Part shown: one piece after another, positions 1 through 6,460 of the stretch
Position numbering within the stretch: position 1 is the stretch's first letter
How the letters are laid out: every line of letters starts with the position of its first letter
NCBI GenBank assembly: GCA_964645125.1
Contig: CAZXZC010000010.1
Location: 1-25,307, forward strand
Source of the DNA: JBDKGD01 sp964645125
GTDB taxonomy: Bacteria; Patescibacteriota; Minisyncoccia; UBA6257; 2-01-FULL-56-20
Direction: 5' to 3'
Length of the DNA: 25,307 bases
Position numbers and translations under genes: made by a program
Notes under the pieces: model-generated
What the model was told of the DNA's origin: nothing
The model's database searches: none
What the model saw: the letters and a program-made list of their open reading frames with translations, nothing else

Positions 1-41
1 TTAATGTCAATTTATTAATATGTGAGCTTATTTTGGGGTAC

Positions 42-70
42 TTGACAAGATATTTTAAGTGTGCTATAAT
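42..70 (+). promoter_or_regulatory. sigma70-type promoter of the structured RNA
   Basis: A perfect -35 TTGACA (42-47) and a perfect -10 TATAAT (65-70) are separated by 17 nt. This is the best promoter in the window. It predicts a start at about 75-77, exactly where the closing stem of the downstream RNA begins. Confidence 0.9.
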
Positions 71-74
71 GGTA

Positions 75-256
75 GCAGGAGGTTGATAGTTTAAGGATTT
101 TATGCGCGCCGAAGCCACAGCTTGGCATATCCGGCAATGCATGGTCCTTAAAGACAGCTCAGTTGAATTCCCCTCCGGCGTCACTACTTTTTTTGATGCT
201 TTATGGGGTTCAGGCTTAGGCCTGATAGACAGAGAGAGGAAGTATCAACCTTCTGC
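75..256 (+). ncRNA. structured non-coding RNA, about 180 nt, family unassigned (6S-like size)
   Basis: The two ends pair over 14 bp (75-88 with 243-256, one G-U), the mark of a closed structured RNA. Inside, TTAAGGA (91-97) pairs with TCCTTAA (145-151) and encloses a further hairpin (GCCA/TGGC). GCGTCA (178-183) pairs with TGATGC (194-199). TCAGGC (210-215) pairs with GCCTGA (220-225) over a TTAG loop. A consensus promoter precedes it and a strong terminator follows, so it is an independent, probably abundant transcript. Length, closing stem and own promoter fit 6S RNA, but the multi-branched fold is not the classic 6S rod. I see no RNase P, tmRNA or SRP RNA core motifs. A 69-codon reading frame lies inside it but has no SD site and covers the paired regions, so I treat the locus as RNA. 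Confidence 0.75.
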
Positions 257-263
257 ACTTACA

Positions 264-299
264 GGGCAGCTCTTACGAGAGCTGCCCTTATTCTTTTTT
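264..299 (+). terminator. strong intrinsic terminator of the structured RNA
   Basis: GGGCAGCTCT (264-273) and AGAGCTGCCC (278-287) form a perfect 10-bp stem with a TACG tetraloop. A T-rich tract (288-299) follows. Confidence 0.95.
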
Positions 300-303
300 G
301 TTA

Positions 304-332
304 TTGCATGAATTGTGGTTTTTATGTATAAA
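304..332 (+). promoter_or_regulatory. candidate promoter of tRNA-Lys
   Basis: TTGCAT (304-309) and TATAAA (327-332) are 17 nt apart. The predicted start is at about 339, a few bases before the tRNA. The terminator just upstream means the tRNA needs its own promoter. Confidence 0.6.
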
Positions 333-345
333 TAAAAGATATTTT

Positions 346-418
346 GCCCCTGTAGCTCAGTTGGTAGAGCAGCTCCCTTTTAAGGAGACGGTCCGAGGTT
401 CGATCCCTCGCGGGGGCA
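346..418 (+). tRNA. tRNA-Lys (anticodon UUU)
   Basis: A 73-nt cloverleaf. The acceptor stem GCCCCTG pairs with CGGGGGC, the D arm is GCTC/GAGC, the anticodon loop CTTTTAA carries TTT, and the T arm is CGAGG-TTCGATC-CCTCG. The discriminator base is A (418). The 3' CCA is not encoded, so it must be added after transcription. The first anticodon-stem pair is a G-A mismatch. Confidence 0.95.
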
Positions 419-468
419 CACAAATAGTATTTAGTAGTGAGTATAGAGTATATAGTTGGAAACAATTT

Positions 469-491
469 ATAGAATATAGTCAATATTCTAT
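469..491. other. AT-rich intergenic hairpin after tRNA-Lys
   Basis: ATAGAATAT (469-477) and ATATTCTAT (483-491) make a perfect 9-bp stem with a 5-nt loop. It has no following T-run, so it is not a typical terminator. It could help processing of the tRNA 3' end or be chance in AT-rich DNA. Nothing else is evident in 419-554. Confidence 0.35.
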
Positions 492-554
492 GCCCAAATA
501 TGTGACTTTTGATTTACCTGATTTTTTTGGAATCTTGATAGGCTTTTATTATAT

Positions 555-582
555 TTGACTTTTTATAATATATATGTATAAT
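555..582 (+). promoter_or_regulatory. promoter of the 156-codon hypothetical gene
   Basis: TTGACT (555-560) and TATAAT (577-582) are 16 nt apart, 45 nt before the start codon. The expected leader is about 38 nt and includes the SD site GGAGG (612-616). Confidence 0.7.
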
Positions 583-627
583 ATATTTGGCTGTATATAT
601 TTTGATAGTTTGGAGGATGAATGATTT

Positions 628-1098
628 ATGCAAGAGGAAATTGCCCTGGTAGAGCGCTTTGAGAGAATTTTACCTACGGTTCCTAAGAATGAGGTTTTGG
701 AACGGACCTTTGGAGAGCGTACAGGTATCTTTTTTGTATGCCAGGTGGAGCATCTTACCCTGTGGCTCGCTCTTTTTATTGGAAAGAGAAAGGGTATTCA
801 TGAAGAAGTCTATGCGTTTGACTTCTCGCGCAAAATTGTTGTTGATAGGCTCCATTTTACCGCTGTTACTCATATCGGCGACGGTCATTTTTTTGATCTT
901 CCTGAAATGCGTTCTTTGGTAAAAAAAGGAGCTGATCCTTACACTCTTTGCCGCGAAGCTATGCAAAGAAAACTTCAGAATGTTTTGGCTAATCCTGGAA
1001 GGGTTGTAACTTTGGTTTCAAATCCATCCTACTTCATACTTCCCATCCCTTCTTTCTTTGTTGATGGTGGGTTGCCCAGCTTACCCACAAAACGATAA
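628..1098 (+). CDS. hypothetical protein, 156 aa, SD-led single gene
   Basis: I do not recognise the family. The ATG at 628 is chosen because GGAGG (612-616) lies 11 nt upstream and a good promoter precedes it; two other ATGs nearby (617, 621) are in other frames. The protein is mixed alpha/beta in character. It has an aromatic-rich stretch early on (GIFFVCQVEHLTLWLALF), a basic segment GKRKG, a central FDFSRKIVVDRLHF stretch and a proline-rich C-terminus (PSLPTKR). There is no signal peptide or clear membrane helix. It forms its own unit, with a promoter before it and a terminator right after the stop. A strong SD is rare in this window, shared only with the 63-codon gene at 24946, which suggests both are translated differently from the housekeeping genes. 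It is real by signals; its function is unknown. Confidence 0.75.
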   Translation: MQEEIALVERFERILPTVPKNEVLERTFGERTGIFFVCQVEHLTLWLALFIGKRKGIHEEVYAFDFSRKIVVDRLHFTAVTHIGDGHFFDLPEMRSLVKKGADPYTLCREAMQRKLQNVLANPGRVVTLVSNPSYFILPIPSFFVDGGLPSLPTKR

Positions 1099-1116
1099 CG
1101 AGATGTATATCCAAAA

Positions 1117-1152
1117 GGCGACTGGTTTTCTACAAACCCCAGTCGCCTTTTT
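1117..1152 (+). terminator. intrinsic terminator of the hypothetical gene
   Basis: GGCGACTGG (1117-1125) pairs with CCAGTCGCC (1139-1147). It is preceded by AAAA and followed by TTTTT, and lies 18 nt after the stop codon. Confidence 0.9.
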
Positions 1153-1180
1153 CATTATTGATTTTTTCATGAAAAATTTG

Positions 1181-1191
1181 CATAGTATAGC
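1181..1191 (+). promoter_or_regulatory. -10 region immediately upstream of secD
   Basis: TATAGC (1186-1191) ends 8 nt before the secD ATG. An overlapping alternative, CATAGT (1181-1186), is 17 nt from TTGATT (1158-1163). With TATAGC, transcription would begin essentially at the ATG, giving a leaderless mRNA. No SD site is present. Confidence 0.45.
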
Positions 1192-1199
1192 GTATTACT

Positions 1200-2432
1200 A
1201 TGCAAAAAAACGCAAAACTCTACTTGTTCTTTATTGTGCTTTTGGGGGTCGTGGCGGGGGCATTTGTGTATCCAAAGGGTTGGGGCGCCCAGTATCGGCC
1301 ATGGCGCTTGGGGCTTGATTTGGTAGGTGGAACACACTTGGTGTACGAGGTGGACACTTCGAAAGTTTCCGAAGGGGACCGTGATTCGGTGCTTTCGGGG
1401 CTTCGCGACGTGATTGAGCGGCGCGTAAACTTGTTTGGTGTGGCAGAGCCACAGGTGTACATTGCCAAGAGCGGCGAGAAAGCAAATTTGGTAATTGAGT
1501 TGGCCGGCGTGAAGGACGTGAAACAGGCGATTGCGTTAATCGGTGAAACGCCGCAGCTTGATTTTCGCGAAACGGAGCAGAATGGAACGAGTACAAACTT
1601 TATTCAAACCAATCTTGATGGGCGTTATGTTACGAATGCTGCGTTGACCTTTGATCAAACAACTGGCGCGCCACAGGTGGCGATTGCGTTTAATTCAGAC
1701 GGTGCGAATATTTTTGAGCGTATTACGGAAAAAAATATTGGTAAACCGGTGGGAATTTTTTTGGATGGGCAGTTGATTCAGTTGCCGACGGTGCAGCAAA
1801 AAATTGTGGGCGGACAGGCTGTTATTAGCGGCAAGTTTACGCTCAATGAGGCAAAGCAGTTGGTGGAGCGATTTAACGCGGGTGCATTGCCAGCGGGAAT
1901 TACACTTGTAAACCAACAAACGGTGAGCCCGGCACTCGGTGCTTCTTCATTGCAAAAGACATTATTAGCTGGTGCTATTGGCACGCTCTTGGTTATTGCG
2001 TTTATGATTGTCTACTACGGAGTGTTTGGGTTATACGCATCATTGGCTCTCTTGTTGTACATTGTGTTTACCGCGGCGCTCTTTAAGGGTATTCCGGTCA
2101 CAATGACGTTGGCGGGTATTGCTGGTTTTGTTTTGACGATTGGTATGGCGGTAGACGCCAACGTATTGGTGTTTGAGCGCATTCGCGAAGAGTTGAAGCG
2201 GGGGTTAAATAAACAGGCCGCTATTATAGAAGGGTTTCGTCGTGCATGGCCTTCGATCCGCGACTCCAATACCAGCACTATGATTACGGCATTTATTTTG
2301 TACTTCTTTACTTCAAGTTTTGTACGTGGTTTTGCTCTTACTCTGTTTATTGGCGTGGTGGTGAGTTTGTTTAGTGCTATTACAACAACACGACTCTTTT
2401 TAACGGTCTTTTCTCGAAAGTCCAACGCCTAA
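1200..2432 (+). CDS. secD: protein translocase subunit SecD
   Basis: SecD works with SecF in the inner membrane to help pull exported proteins through SecYEG, using the proton gradient. The 410-residue protein has an N-terminal membrane helix (about 7-25) and the family motif LGLDLVGGTHLVYEVD just after it. An extracytoplasmic P1-type domain follows. A C-terminal RND-like block contains the conserved stretch AGFVLTIGMAVDANVLVFER (within about 305-327). The last three helices end with a typical short basic tail. It is shorter than the enterobacterial protein (about 615 aa) and lacks much of that periplasmic insertion. Only 10 nt separate its stop from secF, so the two are co-transcribed. The start follows a -10-like box directly, with no SD. 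Confidence in identity is very high. Confidence 0.97.
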   Translation: MQKNAKLYLFFIVLLGVVAGAFVYPKGWGAQYRPWRLGLDLVGGTHLVYEVDTSKVSEGDRDSVLSGLRDVIERRVNLFGVAEPQVYIAKSGEKANLVIELAGVKDVKQAIALIGETPQLDFRETEQNGTSTNFIQTNLDGRYVTNAALTFDQTTGAPQVAIAFNSDGANIFERITEKNIGKPVGIFLDGQLIQLPTVQQKIVGGQAVISGKFTLNEAKQLVERFNAGALPAGITLVNQQTVSPALGASSLQKTLLAGAIGTLLVIAFMIVYYGVFGLYASLALLLYIVFTAALFKGIPVTMTLAGIAGFVLTIGMAVDANVLVFERIREELKRGLNKQAAIIEGFRRAWPSIRDSNTSTMITAFILYFFTSSFVRGFALTLFIGVVVSLFSAITTTRLFLTVFSRKSNA

Positions 2433-2442
2433 TATTACACAT

Positions 2443-3351
2443 ATGATTAACATCGCAGGATATAAAAATTGGTATTTGGGAGTGAGTCTGGTTTTGGTTG
2501 GGGCGGCCGTTGTGGTAAGTGTGTTGTTTGGGTTTCACGAGGGGATTGATTTTACTGGTGGAACGTTGTGGCAGTTTGTAGCACGCTCTGCAACTGGTGG
2601 CGCTGCCTTGTCGGTCGATCAGGTGGGGGAGGTGTTTCGCACTCAGTTGGGCATTTCTGATCCAAAGGTTTCATCTACGGGAAGTCCTGACGAATTTTTA
2701 GTTCGTTTTGGGCCGAGCACGGAACCTGAACATCAGCAGTATGCGCAAAAGGCAAAGGCAAGTTTTTCTGGTTTTTCTGAGCAGAGTTTTTCTTCTATTG
2801 GCCCTTCTGTTTCTGCTGAGTTAAAACGGAATGCGTTGTGGGCGATGGCGTTGGTGCTTGTTGCTATTTCTCTCTATATTGCGTTCGCGTTTCGTGGAGT
2901 TTCTTATCCGGTATCTTCTTGGACGTACGGCATTATTACGCTGGTTACTTTGTTTCACGATGTGGCAATTCCTGCTGGCGTGCTAGCGATTCTTGGTAAG
3001 TACGCGCATGTCGAAATTGACACGAATTTTATAGTGGCGCTTTTGGTGGTTATGGGATTTTCGGTGCATGACACGATTGTGGTGTTTGACCGTATTCGCG
3101 AGAATTTGCGCATTGCTCCGGCCAAGAAGGATTTCCCTGGTATTGTGAACGCGAGTGTTAATCAGACGTTGGCGCGATCATTTAATACGTCTTTAACTCT
3201 TATTTTGGTGCTTATTGCGCTTTTGATTTTGGGGCCAGCCAACCTTCATTTCTTTGTGTTGACACTTCTTATTGGTGTTACTACCGGTATTTATTCTTCG
3301 GTTTTTGTAGCGAGCCCACTTTTGTTGGTAGTGCAACGACAGGGTAAATAA
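2443..3351 (+). CDS. secF: protein translocase subunit SecF
   Basis: This is the partner of SecD in the SecDF complex. The 302-residue protein shows a first membrane helix (about 11-29), the diagnostic motif HEGIDFTGGTLWQF, and the VSAELKRNALWAMALVLVAI segment leading into helix 2. The late motif VVMGFSVHDTIVVFDRIREN carries the Asp and Arg residues expected in the fourth and fifth helices. NQTLARSFNTSLTLILVLIA follows and is typical of SecF. Length matches the family (about 300 aa). It starts 10 nt after secD with no SD, so translation may be coupled. A weak hairpin follows the stop, and a new promoter for the next gene lies at 3420. Confidence 0.97.
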   Translation: MINIAGYKNWYLGVSLVLVGAAVVVSVLFGFHEGIDFTGGTLWQFVARSATGGAALSVDQVGEVFRTQLGISDPKVSSTGSPDEFLVRFGPSTEPEHQQYAQKAKASFSGFSEQSFSSIGPSVSAELKRNALWAMALVLVAISLYIAFAFRGVSYPVSSWTYGIITLVTLFHDVAIPAGVLAILGKYAHVEIDTNFIVALLVVMGFSVHDTIVVFDRIRENLRIAPAKKDFPGIVNASVNQTLARSFNTSLTLILVLIALLILGPANLHFFVLTLLIGVTTGIYSSVFVASPLLLVVQRQGK

Positions 3352-3370
3352 TAGGGCTGATTTACTGCGC

Positions 3371-3398
3371 TATTGTCAATGTTTTCTGACAGTATTTT
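3371..3398 (+). terminator. possible weak terminator after secDF
   Basis: TATTGTCA (3371-3378) pairs with TGACAGTA (3387-3394) over an 8-nt loop and is followed by TTTT. The stem is AT-rich with one G-U pair, so termination would be partial. Confidence 0.35.
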
Positions 3399-3419
3399 GG
3401 GGGCTGTGGACGGGGTTTC

Positions 3420-3448
3420 TTGACTTACTGGCGCAAAGCCTTTATAAT
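3420..3448 (+). promoter_or_regulatory. consensus promoter of the sigma4/HARE gene
   Basis: TTGACT (3420-3425) and TATAAT (3443-3448) are 17 nt apart. The predicted leader is about 33 nt and contains no SD site. A near-consensus promoter suggests steady, strong expression. Confidence 0.8.
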
Positions 3449-3487
3449 GTTGTAAACATATATTCGTCTATTATTCACCTTATACCC

Positions 3488-4525
3488 ATGGCCACTTCTT
3501 CGTCGCAGGATTCTTTTAATGGCTTATTTTCTGGGCTTTCGGCTCGTCAGCAGGAGGTCATTAAGAGTCGTTTTGGTTTAAATACGAAGGGTCAACTTGA
3601 AACGTTGGCTGCTATTGGTGATCGTTACGGCATTACCCGTGAGCGTGTTCGCCAGATTGAAGCTTCAGCGTTGCGTTTGTTACAGGAGTCGGTGCGCTCC
3701 AACCCATACTTCCAAAAGGTATTGGCCGTTGGTTCTAAGTTTTTAAAGAGCAACAGTGGTATTGTGGAGCGCACAGAAATGCTTTCGCATTTACAAGCCA
3801 ATGGCTATCCATTGTCTTCTCAGCACCTCGGGCTTTTGTTGGCTTCAACAAATTCTTTTTTTGCGCATGAGGGTGATGAAAACTTTATTCCTTTGTATTA
3901 CTTGGAACAGGCTCATTTTGATACCTTGAAAAAATTTGTTGCATCATGGGCAAAGCATTTGGATGATCGTAAGGGGGAGGTTCTTGGAGGTGGATATAAA
4001 GCAACCTTGGCGAATTTTTTGAAAGCTCAGGCAGTTGCTACTGGCGTTGCTGCTCGATATTTGGGGTTGTCCCGTATTATTGGTACAAATCCATACGGAG
4101 ACACGGGACTTACCGCATGGCCAGAAATTAACCCTACAACTATTCGTGATCGTATTTATTTAATTTTGAAAAAAGAAGGTAAGCCAATGCATTTTCAGTC
4201 GATTGCGGAAGGGATCAATAAGGCCGGTTTTTCAAAGCGCAAAGCTTTAGCGCCTACAGTACATAACGAGCTTATTAAAGATGCTCGATTCGTGTTGGTT
4301 GGTCGTGGTATGTATGGCTTGACTGAGCATGGGTTTGAAGCGGGTACTGCTCGAGAAGTGATTGAACGAATTTTGAAAGAAAACGGACCGTTGGCGGCAC
4401 GTGATGTGGTATTGGCGGTACAGAAAGAACGTTTTATTAAACAAAATACTATTTTGGTGAATTTGCAGAACAAAAAGTTTTTCAAAAAGTTAGAGAACGG
4501 TTCGTATCATATTCTTGAGTCATAA
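3488..4525 (+). CDS. sigma-70 region 4 plus HARE winged-helix DNA-binding protein
   Basis: Residues about 16-68 match sigma-70 region 4: LSARQQEVIKSRFGL, then the recognition-helix signature GITRERVRQIE (48-58) that contacts the -35 box in primary sigma factors. There is no region 2 or 3, so it cannot melt a -10 box and is not a complete sigma factor. A middle part (about 70-215) is of unclear fold. Residues about 217-283 (HFQSIAEGINKAGF through GRGMYGLTEHGF) match the HARE-HTH winged helix found in the RNA polymerase delta subunit and in chromatin factors. A second winged-helix-like segment (about 288-345) ends in FFKKLENGSYHIL. Inference: a promoter-bound transcription modulator that may act with RNA polymerase. 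It stands alone with its own promoter, between secDF and the VirD4-like operon. The domain calls are firm; the role is not. Confidence 0.85.
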   Translation: MATSSSQDSFNGLFSGLSARQQEVIKSRFGLNTKGQLETLAAIGDRYGITRERVRQIEASALRLLQESVRSNPYFQKVLAVGSKFLKSNSGIVERTEMLSHLQANGYPLSSQHLGLLLASTNSFFAHEGDENFIPLYYLEQAHFDTLKKFVASWAKHLDDRKGEVLGGGYKATLANFLKAQAVATGVAARYLGLSRIIGTNPYGDTGLTAWPEINPTTIRDRIYLILKKEGKPMHFQSIAEGINKAGFSKRKALAPTVHNELIKDARFVLVGRGMYGLTEHGFEAGTAREVIERILKENGPLAARDVVLAVQKERFIKQNTILVNLQNKKFFKKLENGSYHILES

Positions 4526-4564
4526 GAGTCAGTAGTGGTTGTGGGCGATAGTTTAGCGTTTGTT

Positions 4565-4592
4565 TTGACAAATTGAGTATACTTATAGATAT
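4565..4592 (+). promoter_or_regulatory. possible promoter of the five-gene VirD4-like/trmD/comEC run
   Basis: A perfect TTGACA (4565-4570) is followed by an AT-rich stretch with several -10-like hexamers (TATAGA at 4584, TAGATA at 4586, both at shorter than ideal spacing). Position before the first gene of the run supports a promoter, but the -10 is ambiguous. Confidence 0.35.
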
Positions 4593-4616
4593 GCAGAGAT
4601 TGTATCGGATGTTTCT

Positions 4617-5945
4617 ATGAATACCATTCTTATCCAAGCAGTTGTTTTAATTTTTTTTGTAGGATTGTTTGCACTACTGAAACCATTAGCTGAAAGCTTT
4701 TGGTTCTTTTGGCGTCGTCAAAAGTTTGCGTTAGCTCAGCCGTACGTGCTTTTGGAGCTGAATATTCCCCGTGAAATTTTGAAAAGCCCCAAGGCGATGG
4801 AGCAGGTATTAAACACCATTGCCACACTCCGAAATACTCCGCCCAGCGCGAAGGCAAAATACATTGACGGTGAAGTGCCTCGTTCTTTCGCGCTTGAAGT
4901 GGTGAGTTTTGAAGGGGCAGTGCATTTTTATATGCGCGTGCCTGTCGTGGCTCGTACGGTTGTTGAGGCGGCGCTTTTTTCCTATTACCCAGACGTTGAG
5001 GTTACTGAAGTGCCTGATTACATTACCAAGCTTCCCGAAAATATTTCTGATGCGGAAAATCGATCACTTTTGGTGTTTGGGGGCGAAATTGTGCTTGCGC
5101 GTGAGGCGGCGTATCCTATTCGTAGCTACACTGAGTTTGAAAGTCCCGATGAAGACAAGCAGTATGACCCGATTGGTATTCTTCTTGAAGTGATGGGCAA
5201 GGTAAAGGCGGGTGAGACATTGGGATTACAGTTTGTGATTACCCCGCGTGATGGGAAGTGGGCGGATGAGTGGAAGGATTTACTAAAAAACTTACGAGAA
5301 AAAAAAGAAACGAAACCGCAGAGCTATGCGTTAAAGGTTGATTTTCCCGAAGGGGGCCCGTTGCCTGCGTTCGTTTTACCCGAAGAGAAAAAAGAAGAAA
5401 CACCTAAGCAGGCTCAACGAACGCCGGGTGAGGTTTTGGTTATTGAGTCTGTGGAGCGTAATTTATCGAAACCAGCCTTCGATGTAGTGACGCGGGTGCT
5501 GTATATTGGTCAAAAGGGGGCGTCGAATGAAAATGCCTTAAATGCGGGACTTACCGGTGCTTTAAATCAGTACCAGAGTTCCGTGTTAAATTCTTTTAAG
5601 GGCAATCAGGCTATGTATACCCGTGCTTCGCAGTGGGTGAAGCCGTACGTGTTTCCAGAAACGCGATTATGGTACAAGCGGGAACGAATACTTTTAAATT
5701 ACCGCATTCGTGAAACTCCTATGGATACATTTGCGGGGAAACTCATTACTTCTTTCTTCTACAATTGGAACACGCATTCCCAGGCTTCGGTATTAAATGT
5801 GGAGAGTTTGGCGACACTGTTTCATCCACCGACCAAGCTGGTGTTAACTGCGCCCCATATTGCCCGTGTTGAGAGTCGTAAAAGCGGCGCTCCGTCGGGA
5901 TTAGCTGTGTATGGTGACGAGGCGGATATTCAAAAATTCTTATGA
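4617..5945 (+). CDS. membrane-anchored protein of a VirD4-like ATPase operon
   Basis: This 442-residue protein has one N-terminal membrane helix (about 5-22, ILIQAVVLIFFVGLFALL) followed by an aromatic-basic interface (FWFFWRRQKF). The large cytoplasmic part begins YVLLELNIPREILKSPKAME, then FALEVVSFEGAVHFYMRVP and SYYPDVEVTEV. This beta-rich pattern resembles the N-terminal portion that precedes the motor domain in some single-chain type IV secretion-like ATPases (inference from pattern memory). A charged linker (about 228-270, EKKEETPKQAQ) separates a C-terminal half with RVLYIGQKGASNENALNAGL and FFYNWNTHSQASVLNVESLA. There is no Walker motif here; that lies in the ATPase two genes on. Its stop overlaps the next start (ATGA, 5942-5945), so the products are probably made in step and may form one membrane complex. 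Enzymatic role unknown. Confidence 0.8.
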   Translation: MNTILIQAVVLIFFVGLFALLKPLAESFWFFWRRQKFALAQPYVLLELNIPREILKSPKAMEQVLNTIATLRNTPPSAKAKYIDGEVPRSFALEVVSFEGAVHFYMRVPVVARTVVEAALFSYYPDVEVTEVPDYITKLPENISDAENRSLLVFGGEIVLAREAAYPIRSYTEFESPDEDKQYDPIGILLEVMGKVKAGETLGLQFVITPRDGKWADEWKDLLKNLREKKETKPQSYALKVDFPEGGPLPAFVLPEEKKEETPKQAQRTPGEVLVIESVERNLSKPAFDVVTRVLYIGQKGASNENALNAGLTGALNQYQSSVLNSFKGNQAMYTRASQWVKPYVFPETRLWYKRERILLNYRIRETPMDTFAGKLITSFFYNWNTHSQASVLNVESLATLFHPPTKLVLTAPHIARVESRKSGAPSGLAVYGDEADIQKFL

Positions 5946-6451
5946 ACGAACTTGCCCCATTTCTTTCTCTGTGGAACCTCATTTTTTATAGTGGGGTATT
6001 TGTGTTTGTGATTCTTGATGTCGCGTTGGCTGGTATTATCGTCTACGCGTTTTTACAGGGATTGCAGTATCGACCGCCCTTTGGCATGAAAGCACCAGTG
6101 GCAAAAGCTCGAAAAATTACTATTGCTCAAGAAGAACTGGTGGAGCGATGGGGGAAAATTGCCGATAAAGCGAATCGAGAAACGGTTGAAACGGTGCGAA
6201 TTGCTATTATTGAAGCGGATGCATTTGTGGATTTTATTCTCAAAGAATTAGGGGTGCCGGGTGAGCATTTTTCTGATCGATTAAATAACGTAAACCCTGA
6301 CAACATTCGTAGCATTGGGAATTTGTGGCGCGCTCATCGCGTTCGCAACAGCCTCGTGCATACTCCTGGGTATTCTATTTCGCTTCCGGAGGCCAAAACC
6401 CTGTTTCGTTTCTATGAAGAGTTCTTAAAAGAAATTCAAGTACTTCCTTAA
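5942..6451 (+). CDS. small membrane protein with HEPN-like C-terminal domain
   Basis: The protein has 169 residues. An N-terminal hydrophobic stretch (about 12-40, LIFYSGVFVFVILDVALAGIIVYAF) gives one or two membrane passes. The rest is soluble and helical. Its C-terminal part (about 55-165) ends RVRNSLVHTPGYSISLPEAK followed by an amphipathic helix. R135-x4-H140 with the preceding Asn-rich context matches the R-x4-6-H signature of HEPN domains, many of which are metal-independent RNases of toxin or defence systems, though others only bind. A conserved-looking Glu/Asp pattern in the first soluble helix (IIEADAFVDFIL) also suits a HEPN helical bundle. It overlaps the upstream gene by 4 nt and lies 9 nt before the ATPase gene, which argues for a shared complex rather than a free toxin. 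No antitoxin-like nucleotidyltransferase is adjacent. Fold assignment is an inference. Confidence 0.75.
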   Translation: MNELAPFLSLWNLIFYSGVFVFVILDVALAGIIVYAFLQGLQYRPPFGMKAPVAKARKITIAQEELVERWGKIADKANRETVETVRIAIIEADAFVDFILKELGVPGEHFSDRLNNVNPDNIRSIGNLWRAHRVRNSLVHTPGYSISLPEAKTLFRFYEEFLKEIQVLP

Positions 6452-6460
6452 ATATTACGT

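Noticed and set aside
102..311. 69-codon frame inside the structured RNA
   Set aside because: It covers the paired stems and the terminator, has no SD site, and its start falls inside a helix.
298..558. 86-codon frame reading PVAQLVEQLPF through the tRNA
   Set aside because: It is the translated tRNA-Lys gene, a common false gene; it has no SD site and spans the tRNA promoter.
1231..1596. 121-codon minus-strand frame in secD
   Set aside because: It is antisense to conserved SecD motifs, Pro/Arg-rich shadow composition, with no initiation signals.
2015..2425. 136-codon minus-strand frame in secD
   Set aside because: It lies opposite the SecD membrane domain and only reflects its codon pattern.
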